Part shown: positions 53,701 through 64,000 of the stretch, piece by piece
How positions within the stretch are numbered: position 1 is the stretch's first letter
How the letters are laid out: each line of letters opens with the position of its first letter
Origin: Onchocerca lupi
Taxonomy: Eukaryota; Nematoda; Chromadorea; Rhabditida; Onchocercidae
DNA length: 64,000 nucleotides
Reading direction: 5' to 3'
Assembly (NCBI GenBank): GCA_028564675.1
Contig: JAOVVO010000005.1
Coordinates: forward strand, 372,001 to 436,000
Translations under genes and position numbers: made by a program
Notes under the pieces: model-generated
The model's database searches: none
What the model saw: the letters and a program-made list of their open reading frames with translations, nothing else
Told to the model about the DNA's origin: nothing

Positions 53701-56700
53701 ATTATACTGGCAGGAATGAACAGAGCTCTTTTAAAAAAGGCAATTTTTAACGAAATGAACGAAATTTGCTAAATCAAATTGTTGCTATTTACGATATTTA
53801 GGAATTGATATGTTTTTTCCACTAAATTTCTGCATTTCAGTTTTGATTAGGATGTATTCCTTTTTAATTTATCTAATTATCAACTTTTTATTTTTCAGAA
53901 GAAGCAAAAAACCAATCTAATAAAGTAGTTAATGTTGGCAAGAAAATGTCAAATGAACCATATTCGATGTTATCAGAAATTGAGCAAGAGCTTCGTCTCA
54001 GATTCCAGACTCGTGATAATCTTCCCGGTAAATCTTTTAAATTAACTTATGATTCTGCTTATACTATGAGTTGGAATGTTTTCTCATACTTTCCTTTTGC
54101 TTAAAATAGCGTCCAGTGAAGTGCCGTTTCCTTGTTATAAACCAAATTAATATGAAGTGTCATTTTGATGTAAATAGAAGATAAATTTAGATATTGTGCT
54201 GGAATCAAAGAGGAGATCTCTGAGTGCCGATCAATTGCTGTATGACAAAAAAACCACAACCAAAACAGAAAATGCATCAAGAAGTAGCTTCAGGCATATC
54301 CAGCGCCATAATGAGGACAATAATTATGGAATCTCTTGTCAGACTAAAAGTGGTGGCTTAAATCCAACGACAGATGGTTATGAGACTGTAGTAAGTTTTT
54401 TTACACCTAGATTTTAATCTAAGATTTAAAAAATATTGAACATAAAATATGAAGTAAAAATGCTATAGAAATCAAGCTCGTAAATGAGCGTAAATTCGAA
54501 ATAAACTTTAATTAATTAAAATTGCGACTCATTTGGAAGAGAATTTTTTAAATTTGCCGATACATTCAGAAATCGTCATCAGAAGTATATATGAAATCAA
54601 ACAGAATCAAATTGTAGATTTCATCAATTCAATCATCACCTGAACATAACTGCCTACCAAGTACATCATCAGATTACACTCTAAAAGAAATCGATCGGTC
54701 AATTTATACTGCGAAGTTCATTTCTCTTTTTCTTTTTTTTTATGTAAAATTATTATTTAAAATTTTTTTTAATAAAAAACTACTGTTTAAAAATTCAAAA
54801 CCAGGAAGTTTAACAGTCGTCCGAAAAAATTAGTGATTTTTTTCAGAATAATTCCGGATCCACAGCCGCTTTATCAAATCTATATGATGGAACAGAATGG
54901 ACGATTGATTAATGAGGCTGAGGAACAAGAAGTTATACAACCGAATTTTAGTGGAATGAATATTTCCACGGTGAAAAAAAACTTTTCTTGAGCATTTTTA
55001 TCTGATTTTCGTCCAAATGTTTCGTTTTGCACGCTCGCTTTTGGAAGATAAGAATAACTTCAGATACAACGAGCTACTTCGAGCGCATCAACCGATAGTG
55101 GACGCGGTGCAGATTGCTCTACAACGATGTCGCAGCTTACGTCTAATACGTCAATGAGACGTGATCGTTTGATTGCAAGTAGCCATTTTGCTAGTCAGCG
55201 GTCGTTATGGTGTGAACTTGCAGAGGTGAGTCTCTTCTCTGATATCTAAAAATTCACTTTACTAAGGTCTTGTATATTTGTTCAAAATTGTCGTACTCAG
55301 CAATGTTTTTTCTTCCCAAATTAGATATCTTAATTAGTTCGATTTTGGCTCGGCGGATGTACCTTTTGGAAGAGATGGCCTTCGCACATTAAATTTTTAC
55401 TTATTCTCGTTCTGGTTAAGAATAAAGATAATAATATTGATAGTGATGAAAGATAAAATATTTTGTGAATGCTAATCTGATCGCAAGATCATTCAGCAAA
55501 AAATGATCAGTTGTTTTGTTACCAACTCAGTGCCGGGCTATCAGTTGTTCTATGCATAATTTATCTAAAATTCAACATTTAATTAATTTTGGTTTTTTAA
55601 CTGTCTGCTTCAAGACTTTTTTTGAGCTTACCTGATTAGTTCTAGGTAAGAAATGCAGGTTTACTGGAGAAGTTGGACGAAGATGCGAAGAAACTACAAG
55701 AAGCATATTTTGAAGTGATCACCAGTGAAGCATCTTATCTTCGTTCAATCAATATTCTAATTACCCATTTTATGGCTGCTCCTGAAATGCTCGGTAAGTT
55801 TTTTAATTCTCCAGAAGTCTTGAAGGAAAAAGATTCAATGCTTATTTTGTCAAATTTCCAGGTTCCAAAAGACCTTCATCAGTGATAACAAATGAAGAAC
55901 GAAAGCAACTTTTCAGCAATATATTCGCTGTTCGAGATTGCAGTGAAAAGTAAGAAAGTCTTAGCTAATATTCCATGCATTTGTTTTGTTTTTTCAGAAC
56001 TCAAGGCAAAAGGCAAAACAGATTTAGATAAATTTAAGAATTTGGTTTTAAATTTCAGCAGTATTGCTTTATCCAGAATTGTGAATTTTTTTGCAGATTA
56101 TTGTCAGATTTGGAGAATAGATTGCAAGAAAGTTTGGTATTGTCTGATGTTTGTGATATATTGTGTGATCATTTTGAAACAAATTTCGATTCATATATCA
56201 AATATTGCTCTAATCAAGTTTATCAAGATCGAACACTCCGAAGACTCAAGTTTGTTGTTTTAACATTATGTTCGATTCACACTGGGATTTGATTTGTGAC
56301 CTACTGAATCGTATTGCGATTGCGATGCGATCAGCCGTTATATTCTCATTACGCACTTCTACTTGCTTTCCTCTACTGGTTCGGAAGACTAAAGAATGTT
56401 CATATGATTTTTCTTCGGAAATTTCAAATTTTTAAAGTTACAGGTCTGAGAATTCTTCATTCCTCTCTTGCATTCAGCGGTTGGAAAACGATCGTCTATG
56501 TCAAGGATTAGATATGCGTTCATTCCTGATGTTACCCATGCAGAGAGTTACTCGTTATCCACTTTTGATGATTGCGATTCTTGAACACACACAGCAGGAT
56601 TCAACAAACTATCAGACTGCTCAAATTGCGTTACATCTCGCTAATCGTGTATATTCTTTCTTTCAAGCATATAAAGTATCGATTTCGTGAGATCAAAAGA

Positions 56701-59700
56701 AAATGAATTCAAGGCGGCTGTGTAGTAAATTGCAAGGTTTTCACCAAACAAAAGTTTCTTTTATTACAGAGATTGAAGAGAATTTATAAAACATATATGT
56801 TTCTTCAAAAAGATAATGAGTAGATCTCATTCATCTCATAGTAATTTATTACTGTCATCTGCAAAGCATGATTAAACTGATTGGTAGATTGCAAATTGAT
56901 GTAGAAGTATGAATTTATTTTAAATAGTCGTCTACTATTTAGTTTTAATATAAGTGCACCAAATTAGGAACATAGATCTAAAAATTATGGTCCAATCCTG
57001 TTTTGACTGAAGTTGCTATCTAAAAGTTATTAAATAAAGTAAAAGCAATTTTTAAAACAAATTAAGCAAAATGATTCTCTCACTTGTTTTTTCAAGCTTG
57101 AATGAAATTTTTCTTAATTTTAGATTGTAACTTATTGCAATGAAGGTGCTCGACATATGGAACGTATCGAGCAGTTGCTGGAAATTGAACGCCGTCTAGT
57201 TTACAAATCATCTGATTTGAGGTATTTTGCATGATTTCATTATCAAGATTGGAGTTGAATCTGCAAAGACAGAAATATTTCACACCTCATTAATGCCATA
57301 AATGGATTATTCTACTGCTCTATACCTGCTTCATTATTGCAATTTCTTATATCTATTTCATTTTAGACGTATTCCTCTGGTTTCATCGGGACGTTATTTA
57401 GTCAAGCGTGGATCACTCATGTGTTTAAATGAGAAGCATGCCAAGAAGCTTTTGCATACACGTCATCAATTCCAAAATATATATATATTCCTTTTTAGTG
57501 ATATTATCATATTAACCAAGAAGAAAATGTATGCATTTTTCATTTATTTTTTTGCAAGTAATTACTTCAAAATCATATCATACATATCGAGATAAGAACA
57601 TACTAAAAGTTCAAAATTATAATAAAAGCATGTGCGATATATTTTTGCAATCCATTCATTTATTAATATTAAATTCCCATGAGATTTCCCATAGCCATAT
57701 GGTTTTATTTTCAGTAGCATAAGGAAAGATCGGAATTTTTTTTCTTATTAAATGAATCGGAATCAATTCCTTTGAATTCATTTCACTTTTTTATATTTTT
57801 TTATTATCACATAATCATCGTTTCAGTAATGGAACTTATATATGCAAAGATTATTCCGCAAGGAGATTTGTCGATATTGAACCGGTTGAAATTAATGATC
57901 CTAAGGTTCGTTCTTTTGCTCGAAATTTTCATTTTTTTTTTTTCGAATTCTAAAATTTTAAATTTTATTTCTGAACACTAATTGCCCGGATTGAATTGAG
58001 CAATTAGGTTCATCAGCTAGTCTTTATTGCATTTATATCAAGTTGAAATGCGAGCCAAAAGTGGGAATTTACGCAAACTTTAATAGTTAAATTTTTTGAG
58101 AAAATCAGCAAGAATTTAGAAACTTCAATGTATAGTTGAAGTAATGTAAATAAATTAACTAAAAACATATTTATTATACTATTTAAAAGTAGATAACATT
58201 TTCGAAATTGCTACGTTTGAATTTTTTATAAGTTAGATGAAATCGATCATCAATTAATTACGGTTGCATAATCAAAAATTATTGCTTATTTATTTTGTAA
58301 CATTGGATGTAGTCGATGTTTCAAGGGTTTTTTCACAGTTAATTGATTTTTTAAATCAAAATTAGTTTTCTTATATTCTTCTTACAATTACATCGTCCTT
58401 ATTGTTACAATTGCATTATTTTTTATTTTTATTCATTTATTTTTTTTGTTTTTTTGTATTATTGTTCTAATTACATTCGTCCTTTCATTACTTTCCAATT
58501 ATTCGTTTGAAAACTTTTTAGTAGAGAAATGTAGCTCTAAACTTGCATGATAAAAATTCGGTTCTGAATCTTATTTATTCTTTCAGTTATTGCAATCTGT
58601 GATCGCACATATTCCGCTGAAGAAGCCACATCTTTTCATTTGTACGCTGATGCATAATGCTGTAGGGAAACAAGTAGAGCTTCTGCTGAATGCCGATTCA
58701 GAAACCGATCGTGAACGATGGCTATCCGCACTAAGACCACCTGCCGTATGAATATATTTATCCTTTAGTTTCATTTATCTCATGCATTCTGAAAATTCCT
58801 TTTGAGAGCGAGGTAGGAATCAAAGTACTCTATCGATAGCCCTTAAATCGATTTAATTGCAGTGTACCAATCCGAAAGAAAAAATTTATGCTGATTGGGA
58901 TTGTCCACAAGCAGTCGCTGTGCATCGATATTCTCCTGATCAAGAAGACGAACTACCATTAGAGAAAGGCGATTTAATCAATATATTGCGCAAAATGCCA
59001 GATGGTCATAATTCTAGTTTAATTCATTCAATTAATAAATGATCAATATTTATCTGCAATTCATAAATATGGAAGAGATGGAAATATTAGTATCATCAAT
59101 TTTAGGTTGGTTTTACGGAGAAAGAGTTCGTGATTGGTACGGTGGTTGGTTTCCATCTTCATATGTTCAGCAGGTACTTCTTGTTTGTTAGTTTTAAGCG
59201 GAAGATTATTGAAGTGAAATTTTTCTGAAAAAAAAACTTTCTTTAGTAATTCTTAGTATTGCAAAATATAAAATGATTCTTTCTATCGAAGTTTCTTCAT
59301 GCTTCATGCCATTTATCTAAGGAGATCAGAGAATATTCATGCTATGTCCTTTAGCGATTTAAAGGAATTGTTTACTTTGTTTTGCTTTCATTTTTATTTT
59401 CTATGTTTGAAACTCTCTTGCAAAAAAAAATTCCGCAGGTACTCAATGATCATGTTCGAGCGAAAAATTATCGGCAGCGTTTACGCGTCATTCAGGTATC
59501 TTTATCATTTTCTCTTATAAATCCATAAGCGATTGAAATGGAAATTTAAGTAGCGGTTAATCGAACAAAAATCTCAAGAACCTGAACATTTTTTTAGAAC
59601 TCCTCATTTTTTAGGCAGCTGCTGATTTTCGTTTCTGTCAAACGCAGATGAAAATAGGGACTGAAGAAAATGCTTGCTATCTGATGGAGCGATTTCGTCG

Positions 59701-59752
59701 ATTGAGTAACTCTAAAAATATACTAAATGATTTAAAATCAAACCAGATCTAG
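41778..59752 (+). CDS. Ephexin-type Rho GEF (DH-PH-SH3), about 28 coding exons
   Basis: Rho-family guanine-nucleotide exchange factor of the ephexin/ARHGEF group. Exons: 41778-41911, 42890-42971, 43547-43665, 45129-45149, 49249-50022, 50286-50385, 50473-50555, 50645-50713 (tentative), 51317-51452, 52372-52497, 53493-53739, 53899-54027, 54191-54390, 54618-54715, 54847-54970, 55064-55225, 55646-55793, 55862-55949, 56097-56249, 56444-56648, 57124-57221, 57367-57528, 57827-57905, 58587-58745, 58863-59004, 59106-59173, 59439-59495, 59615-59752. All phases join, about 1366 residues. The N-terminal 800 residues are Ser/Thr-rich and disordered, with RNLPKPPPPIKP, MKPPPPPIQ and SIPPPLPP. PLYQIY precedes the DH domain (about 880-1066; EAYFEVITSEASYLRS, FLMLPMQRVTRYPLLM). 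PH is about 1105-1235 (GRYLVKRGSL, ERWLSAL). SH3 is about 1245-1305 (AVAVHRYSPDQEDELPLEKGD, GWFYGERVRDWYGGWFPSSY). The 53739 donor appears to be GC. The first ATG lacks an obvious acceptor, so upstream exons are possible. Confidence 0.88.
45129..45149 (+). other. 21-nt micro-exon of the ephexin gene
   Basis: CATTTCAG acceptor, 21 bases, then donor GTAAGT. It enters in phase 2 and leaves in phase 2, adding seven codons (about RDPNGYL) in frame between 43665 and 49249. Being phase-symmetric, it could be skipped without a frame change. Confidence 0.65.
45150..49248 (+). other. 4.1-kb intron of the ephexin gene
   Basis: The longest intron in the window. Open frames inside (46203-46451, 46884-47129 and others) are short, AT-driven and unsupported. 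It contains an AAT/ATT microsatellite palindrome around 48951-48980. No nested gene or transposon was recognised. Confidence 0.5.
53446..53471 (+). repeat. 26-base T run before an ephexin acceptor
   Basis: A homopolymer of 26 T ends about 20 bases before the acceptor region (CCCAG at 53484, or AAGCAG at 53492, used here). It probably serves as the polypyrimidine tract, and its length may vary between strains. Confidence 0.6.
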
Positions 59753-61994
59753 TAAAAAATGTTGATGTTTGCCATCTATCACGCATTTTATTTATTGATC
59801 GACATGAGCAAAGAGAAGAAACTAATGGAAAATTTAAGAATGAAGCATCAAATTAATAAGATATGAAAGATCGTATGTAATTAAGAGAATGTAATTCATT
59901 CTCATAGTGAGCTTATGTCATGGAGAAATCTTCTAATTTAGTCAGTTGTTATCGGCAAATGTCAAGCAATTTGATGTATTGACATCCAACGATCGGTGAA
60001 TTCGATAAGTGACTTGTTTATAAAGCGATGTAAACAATGCTGTGTTTATATCATCACTAAGGTCTCAAAGAATATTGTAATTAGCCATTTCAAGATCTCT
60101 GCTTATCATTCGTTCCGTACGACTTTTTCTTGAAATCCGAAAAATTTTTTTGAAATTTTAATCCTTTCTGTAACTTATTTCATATGAACTTGTCTTCATA
60201 TTTTAATATTTGTAATAGCTGCTGTCATTTTACATGTATATAATCCAGCCAAAAGCAGGTAATATGATTTATTAACCTCGTAATTAATTTAATCATGATG
60301 GAAATTAAGTTAATTATTCAATAGTAATTATTTTTACGTAAGATGATGTAAGATATTAAGATATTTTTAAGATATTTTTACGTAAGATGATATTTTTTAC
60401 GCAAGATGATGCGATTCAAATGGGGAAGTGTTTTTTTAAATGGGTAACTGGTAACGTCTTCATATGCATCGTAAGCAGGATTTTAAATAAATATATTTCA
60501 GAGTGCTCATCACATGCATATCATTTTTCATCAGTATTTATTTCCTCTTGTCCAATTTTTCTGCTAGCAAAATTTCACTTTAAATGAATACTTCATGCAA
60601 CTTTTGTACTGTGAATTCTCATAAATCCATGAATTTACATTATAATTTGCAAATGTGATTTCATTGCCTTCATTATCAATGTAAAAAAGCACCTAATGTC
60701 ATAGACATAATTATATGTCATTATCTTTTTTCAATTTTCCATTTTGATTATCAATTTCTGTGTAAAAATGATGTCAGAATTAAAGTATTATTTTATTTGA
60801 ACGAGGAGGAACATTGATAATTAAAGTATGAGCTGTGTTTCAAACGACAAGATTATTCGAAAATTATCTATGTTGAGATAAAATCATTGCAAAATTAAGA
60901 TAATATTGCAAGTCGAAGACATTTAGAAAAAGAGGTACTTGCTGTTAAGCTTTCTAGCAAATACTTGCTGGTAGCTACAAAGTTTCGAGGTTGAGCAGAA
61001 CAGGTGATGTCGCATTTCGTTATATACTAAATTTTAGGACTAAGTAGATATCGCAAACATACAGCATAATAATCCAAAGGATAAGTTGGTGAAATAAATT
61101 GAATCAAAACGGAGGAAATTGCAGTTTATGTGCGAAAGATACGTTCACGCAGAATACGCGCAGTTGAACGAGTGCAGTACAGAGCAGATTTGTAATGACG
61201 AGTATAATATGTTACATGCAAAAATCATTTCATGATTGAAGAAATAATGATGTCAAGTCGTGCCTAATGATTTGCAGCTTAATAATAAATTAAGAAGATT
61301 GTATTCTTTGTGGCTCTTGTAACACTTCTCAGATCTCTTCTGTACTATTGTTCCCTGTTACAGAATTAACATCAGATGATTAATTTGCTGATACTAACAA
61401 TTATACCAAAAATCATTGACAAAAACTCTAAAACTTAGATAATTGCTGAGAGATACATAAACGATTGAAAATATACGCATATTTATGACAAAAATACCTA
61501 TGTGAATGAGCTTAGAATAGAAACTTTCTCATAATTCTCAAAAATAAAATATTATGCAAATGCTTCGGATTAACACAAATTTTTGGGATTTATATATTGC
61601 TAAAAAATAGTAAAAATGGCGAAAAGAATTATCCAATTTTTGAGTTAATTAATCTGAAGAAATCAAACTAAAAAATATTTCCTTTAATTTCCGATATAGC
61701 AAATTTTGTAACTAAAATTGAAATATTCTCTTTCAATGCCTTCCATATAAACAACATGAGATAGAAGTATACAATGAAGTATCAGATATCAGCACTAAAC
61801 AACTTTTATTATTTCTGTCGCATTTTGGCTTGGAATTCATATTTTAATTAAGTTTTCTTTTTTTCAAGTAAAGATTTCGAAGGATAAAAGTGAAATCGAT
61901 CTTCCATAACTTGTTCTGATCTCTTTCTTCGAGATGTGTATTTGCATAGCTATTTGCATGTCGATATGTAATAAAGTCAAAGAACTTTCTCTCT
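59753..61994. other. Convergent intergenic region downstream of ephexin
   Basis: No supported gene. A local imperfect repeat of TATTTTTACGTAAGATGATG occurs at about 60330, 60371 and 60391. Open frames such as 60387-60587 are read-through of this AT-rich repeat. Confidence 0.5.
60330..60411 (+). repeat. Imperfect short repeat, three copies
   Basis: Three near copies of a unit of about 20 bases around TTTTTACGTAAGATGAT, the third with C for T (ACGCAAG). Low-complexity and non-coding. Confidence 0.6.
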
Positions 61995-62000
61995 TTTATT
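61995..62000 (-). terminator. Candidate polyadenylation signal of the small membrane-protein gene
   Basis: AATAAA on the minus strand, 50 bases beyond the stop codon at 62050-62052. Confidence 0.45.
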
Positions 62001-62049
62001 TTCAAGATTTGATTTTTGCTTTTAAAACAGTAAAGTTTGCGGTAGAAAC

Positions 62050-63036
62050 TTATGAAAAGATTTTCAAGCCGGTAACTAGGATAACAATCGCAGCAATTGC
62101 TACAAACAAAAAGAGTGTTGCGATTATGCCTGATATTACCATGCCCATCTTTTGCGCATTTGTATATTTGGTCTCTAAAACTATGATCTCAAAAATTTTT
62201 TGGAAAATAATTTTACAATCATATTTATAGCAATATAAATTCAATCAATATTTGTCGAATTAAAATTGATCACCTCAAGTTCTCAATTTTTGTATTTATC
62301 TAATTGATCATTTTAGCTTTATTTATAATATCTTCATAATATATTGAAATATATTTTCATATTGTAATAAAAATGACACTTACCTTCTTCATCCAAATCG
62401 ACACCCTAAATAACAAAAACATTTTTGAAATTGAAAAATTAAAAAAAATTAAGATAAAAATGCAAATGAGGAAATGATTTTAGACATAAAGATGAGGGAA
62501 GTGCTGAAGAAGTTATTTCCTTTTTTCTTTCTGCATTCTGCCAGTTGCTTTTCAGTTTTCATTCTTAATATATATTAAGTAAACATGTCTAGTGCCCAAA
62601 ATAGAATAAATTTGCGAATACAGAATAATTTTAAAATAAAATGTAAAAATGGATAAATTAGCATATTTCATCGAGAAATAGACTACGGACCACAGATACT
62701 AACGCCTTCTTTGGACTTCGTGGTTTTCCTTTATCTTTGGCACCTAAAAATAGCAAAATTTGATCTGAAAAAAGTTTGGATATTCTGCTTTTGTGCAATC
62801 GACATTTCCATATATTGACCTTAGAACAGAAGTTATTTATTTCGCCATCTATGATATTGAAAGTAGAAGTGTCTCTTGATAACAAGAAGCAAACCTGCAG
62901 CTCCTACTTGAGCAGATTTCAATTCGGTGCGATCTCCTGAACTTTGAGCAGAAGGCTGCGTCGTATATTCTACAGGAGGTGGCGGTGGTGGCACCACAAA
63001 ATTTGTTGGTCCCAAATCTTCATATTTATCACCCAT
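62050..63036 (-). CDS. Small single-pass membrane protein with proline run, 4 exons
   Basis: I do not recognise the family. Exons on the minus strand are 63036-62895, 62743-62700, 62405-62384 (a 22-nt micro-exon) and 62174-62050; phases join for 110 residues. The product starts MGDKYEDLGPTNFVV, has a run of six prolines, a polar stretch, a basic patch (KDKGKPRSPKK), an acidic patch (DLDEEE), then one strongly hydrophobic segment of about 25 residues near residues 80-104 and a short tail LKIFS. There is no signal peptide, so the Pro-rich N-terminal part probably faces the cytoplasm, where the proline run could bind SH3, WW or EVH1 domains. The acceptor TTTCAG touches the ATG, typical of spliced-leader addition. 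An upstream coding exon cannot be excluded, but the short product is self-consistent. Confidence 0.75.
62384..62405 (-). other. 22-nt micro-exon
   Basis: Acceptor TTATTTAG, 22 bases encoding GVDLDEE plus one base, then donor GTAAGT. It restores the correct phase between 62700 and 62174; skipping it would shift the frame. Confidence 0.65.
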
Positions 63037-63046
63037 CTGAAACATA
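63037..63046 (-). promoter_or_regulatory. Acceptor abutting the start codon, likely spliced-leader site
   Basis: On the minus strand TATGTTTCAG is followed at once by ATG. A 5' UTR of zero length after splicing is best explained by SL1 trans-splicing. Confidence 0.5.
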
Positions 63047-64000
63047 CATTTCACCTATGTTTTTAATTCCTCATTTATGAAATGAAGAAAAAATTCTTCA
63101 AGACTTGAAAATTTTATGCAAATGAAATTAGAATCATTCCGAAATTGCAATTCCATGAGCATCATAGACGATAAGCAAATGTAACCAACCGTTTTCTGTT
63201 TGACGATAGTAAAGTCCTAAACTTATCCAGCTTGATAATTTATATATATTATTTGGTTTCACCGCAAATTCAGGCAAGATTTGCATATTAGGTTTAGGAA
63301 ATATTGAGGCTAAGCAAAAAATGAAGAGAGAGCCGAGAAGGAAAGGTGAAATAGAGGAAGGAAGGAAGGAGAGTTAATGAGGAAAAAGAATAGAGTGTGA
63401 AATGGAAATTCATTTCATTGTTAATAATATAAAACTTTTTCCCAGGAAGTGCCTTAGAAAGCCTTTCTGTTTTCTATTGTTCATCAATGAGAAGGATGTG
63501 TGAACTTAATTCTTCCTTCATTGCACTTCCTTCTGCCCTCAAACTTTTCTTCCTGAATTGAGTGTTGTCTTCGCCATATGCATGCACATATGTTCAATTG
63601 CAAAATGAATGAGCCTTGGGGTTCTTTGCCCAGTTCTTTACATGCCCATTTCTTCATAATTGAGACTCTTTTATTGCTTTCGCTTTTCATAAAACAGGGC
63701 AGTATCAGTAGTACCCTTCTTCCTTTCACAAATTCCTCTTAAATCACTTTTGAATTTTCGAAAATTCGGTATCTTTTGAAATTCAATGAATTTTCATTAC
63801 CATCAATTTTGATAAGTGGAAAATGTCAAGAATTTTGAAAAGCTTGATTTTTCAAAATGTTGAATTCAGAAAATTGAAGAATATTCATAAGCTTTTAAAC
63901 TATCTGATAACGAATTTATTGGTTTGAAAACTTCTGAATACTTTTGAGAATTTCAAATTAGCTTTCTGTATCTATTTCGCTAGCAAATGGGTGGCATAAT
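63047..64000. other. Right-hand flank without a gene
   Basis: Upstream of the small membrane-protein gene. It contains a purine-rich tract (about 63318-63400) and no supported open frame; 63484-63729 on the minus strand is open but has no splice context or recognisable similarity. Confidence 0.5.

Noticed and set aside
55892..56263. 123-codon open frame
   Set aside because: It crosses an intron; the real exons 55862-55949 and 56097-56249 join in phase and give a standard DH domain sequence in another frame.

Overview
The window looks like nuclear DNA of a filarial (onchocercid) nematode. It is AT-rich, its genes are cut into many small exons (roughly 20-250 nt) with short GT-AG introns and nematode-style T-rich acceptors ending in TTTCAG or TTTTAG, and some acceptors lie directly against the start codon, as expected for spliced-leader addition. 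A decayed fragment of a bacterial-type topoisomerase I sits inside an intron, which fits a lineage that has had Wolbachia. No rRNA, tRNA, CRISPR array or bacterial operon was seen. All gene models below were built by hand from splice signals, reading-frame phase and family similarity, so exon edges are predictions.

Layout. (1) 1-6.3 kb, minus strand: an unrecognised multi-exon gene with Cys/Tyr/Asn-rich, probably extracellular segments, running off the left edge. (2) 6.3-10 kb: no gene, but a short Helitron-like remnant and a hairpin. (3) 10.04-14.80 kb and 21.59-25.91 kb, plus strand: two tandem GH37 trehalase genes, each with 12 coding exons at the same positions and phases, separated by 6.8 kb of gene-free AT-rich DNA that holds a perfect 25-bp hairpin. 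(4) 26.68-32.08 kb, minus strand: a complete cortactin gene (N-terminal acidic region, about seven 37-residue repeats, helical/proline-rich region, C-terminal SH3), convergent with trehalase 2. One of its introns carries the topA fragment. (5) 33.2-33.9 kb: two broken SRP54-like copies, head to head on opposite strands. (6) 34-41.7 kb: no convincing gene; a hairpin, a 23-bp minisatellite and a few orphan exon-like segments. (7) 41.78-59.75 kb, plus strand: an ephexin-type Rho guanine-nucleotide exchange factor (disordered proline-rich N-terminus, then DH, PH and SH3) in about 28 exons. (8) 62.05-63.04 kb, minus strand: a 110-residue single-pass membrane protein with a proline run; upstream of it to the window end no gene was seen.

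How the genes fit together. The two trehalases split trehalose to glucose, probably outside the cell or at a surface, since both have an N-terminal signal-like segment and a hydrophobic C-terminal tail. Cortactin (Arp2/3 and F-actin binding) and ephexin (Rho GTPase activation) both act on the actin cytoskeleton, but they are about 10 kb apart on opposite strands and nothing in the sequence shows co-regulation.
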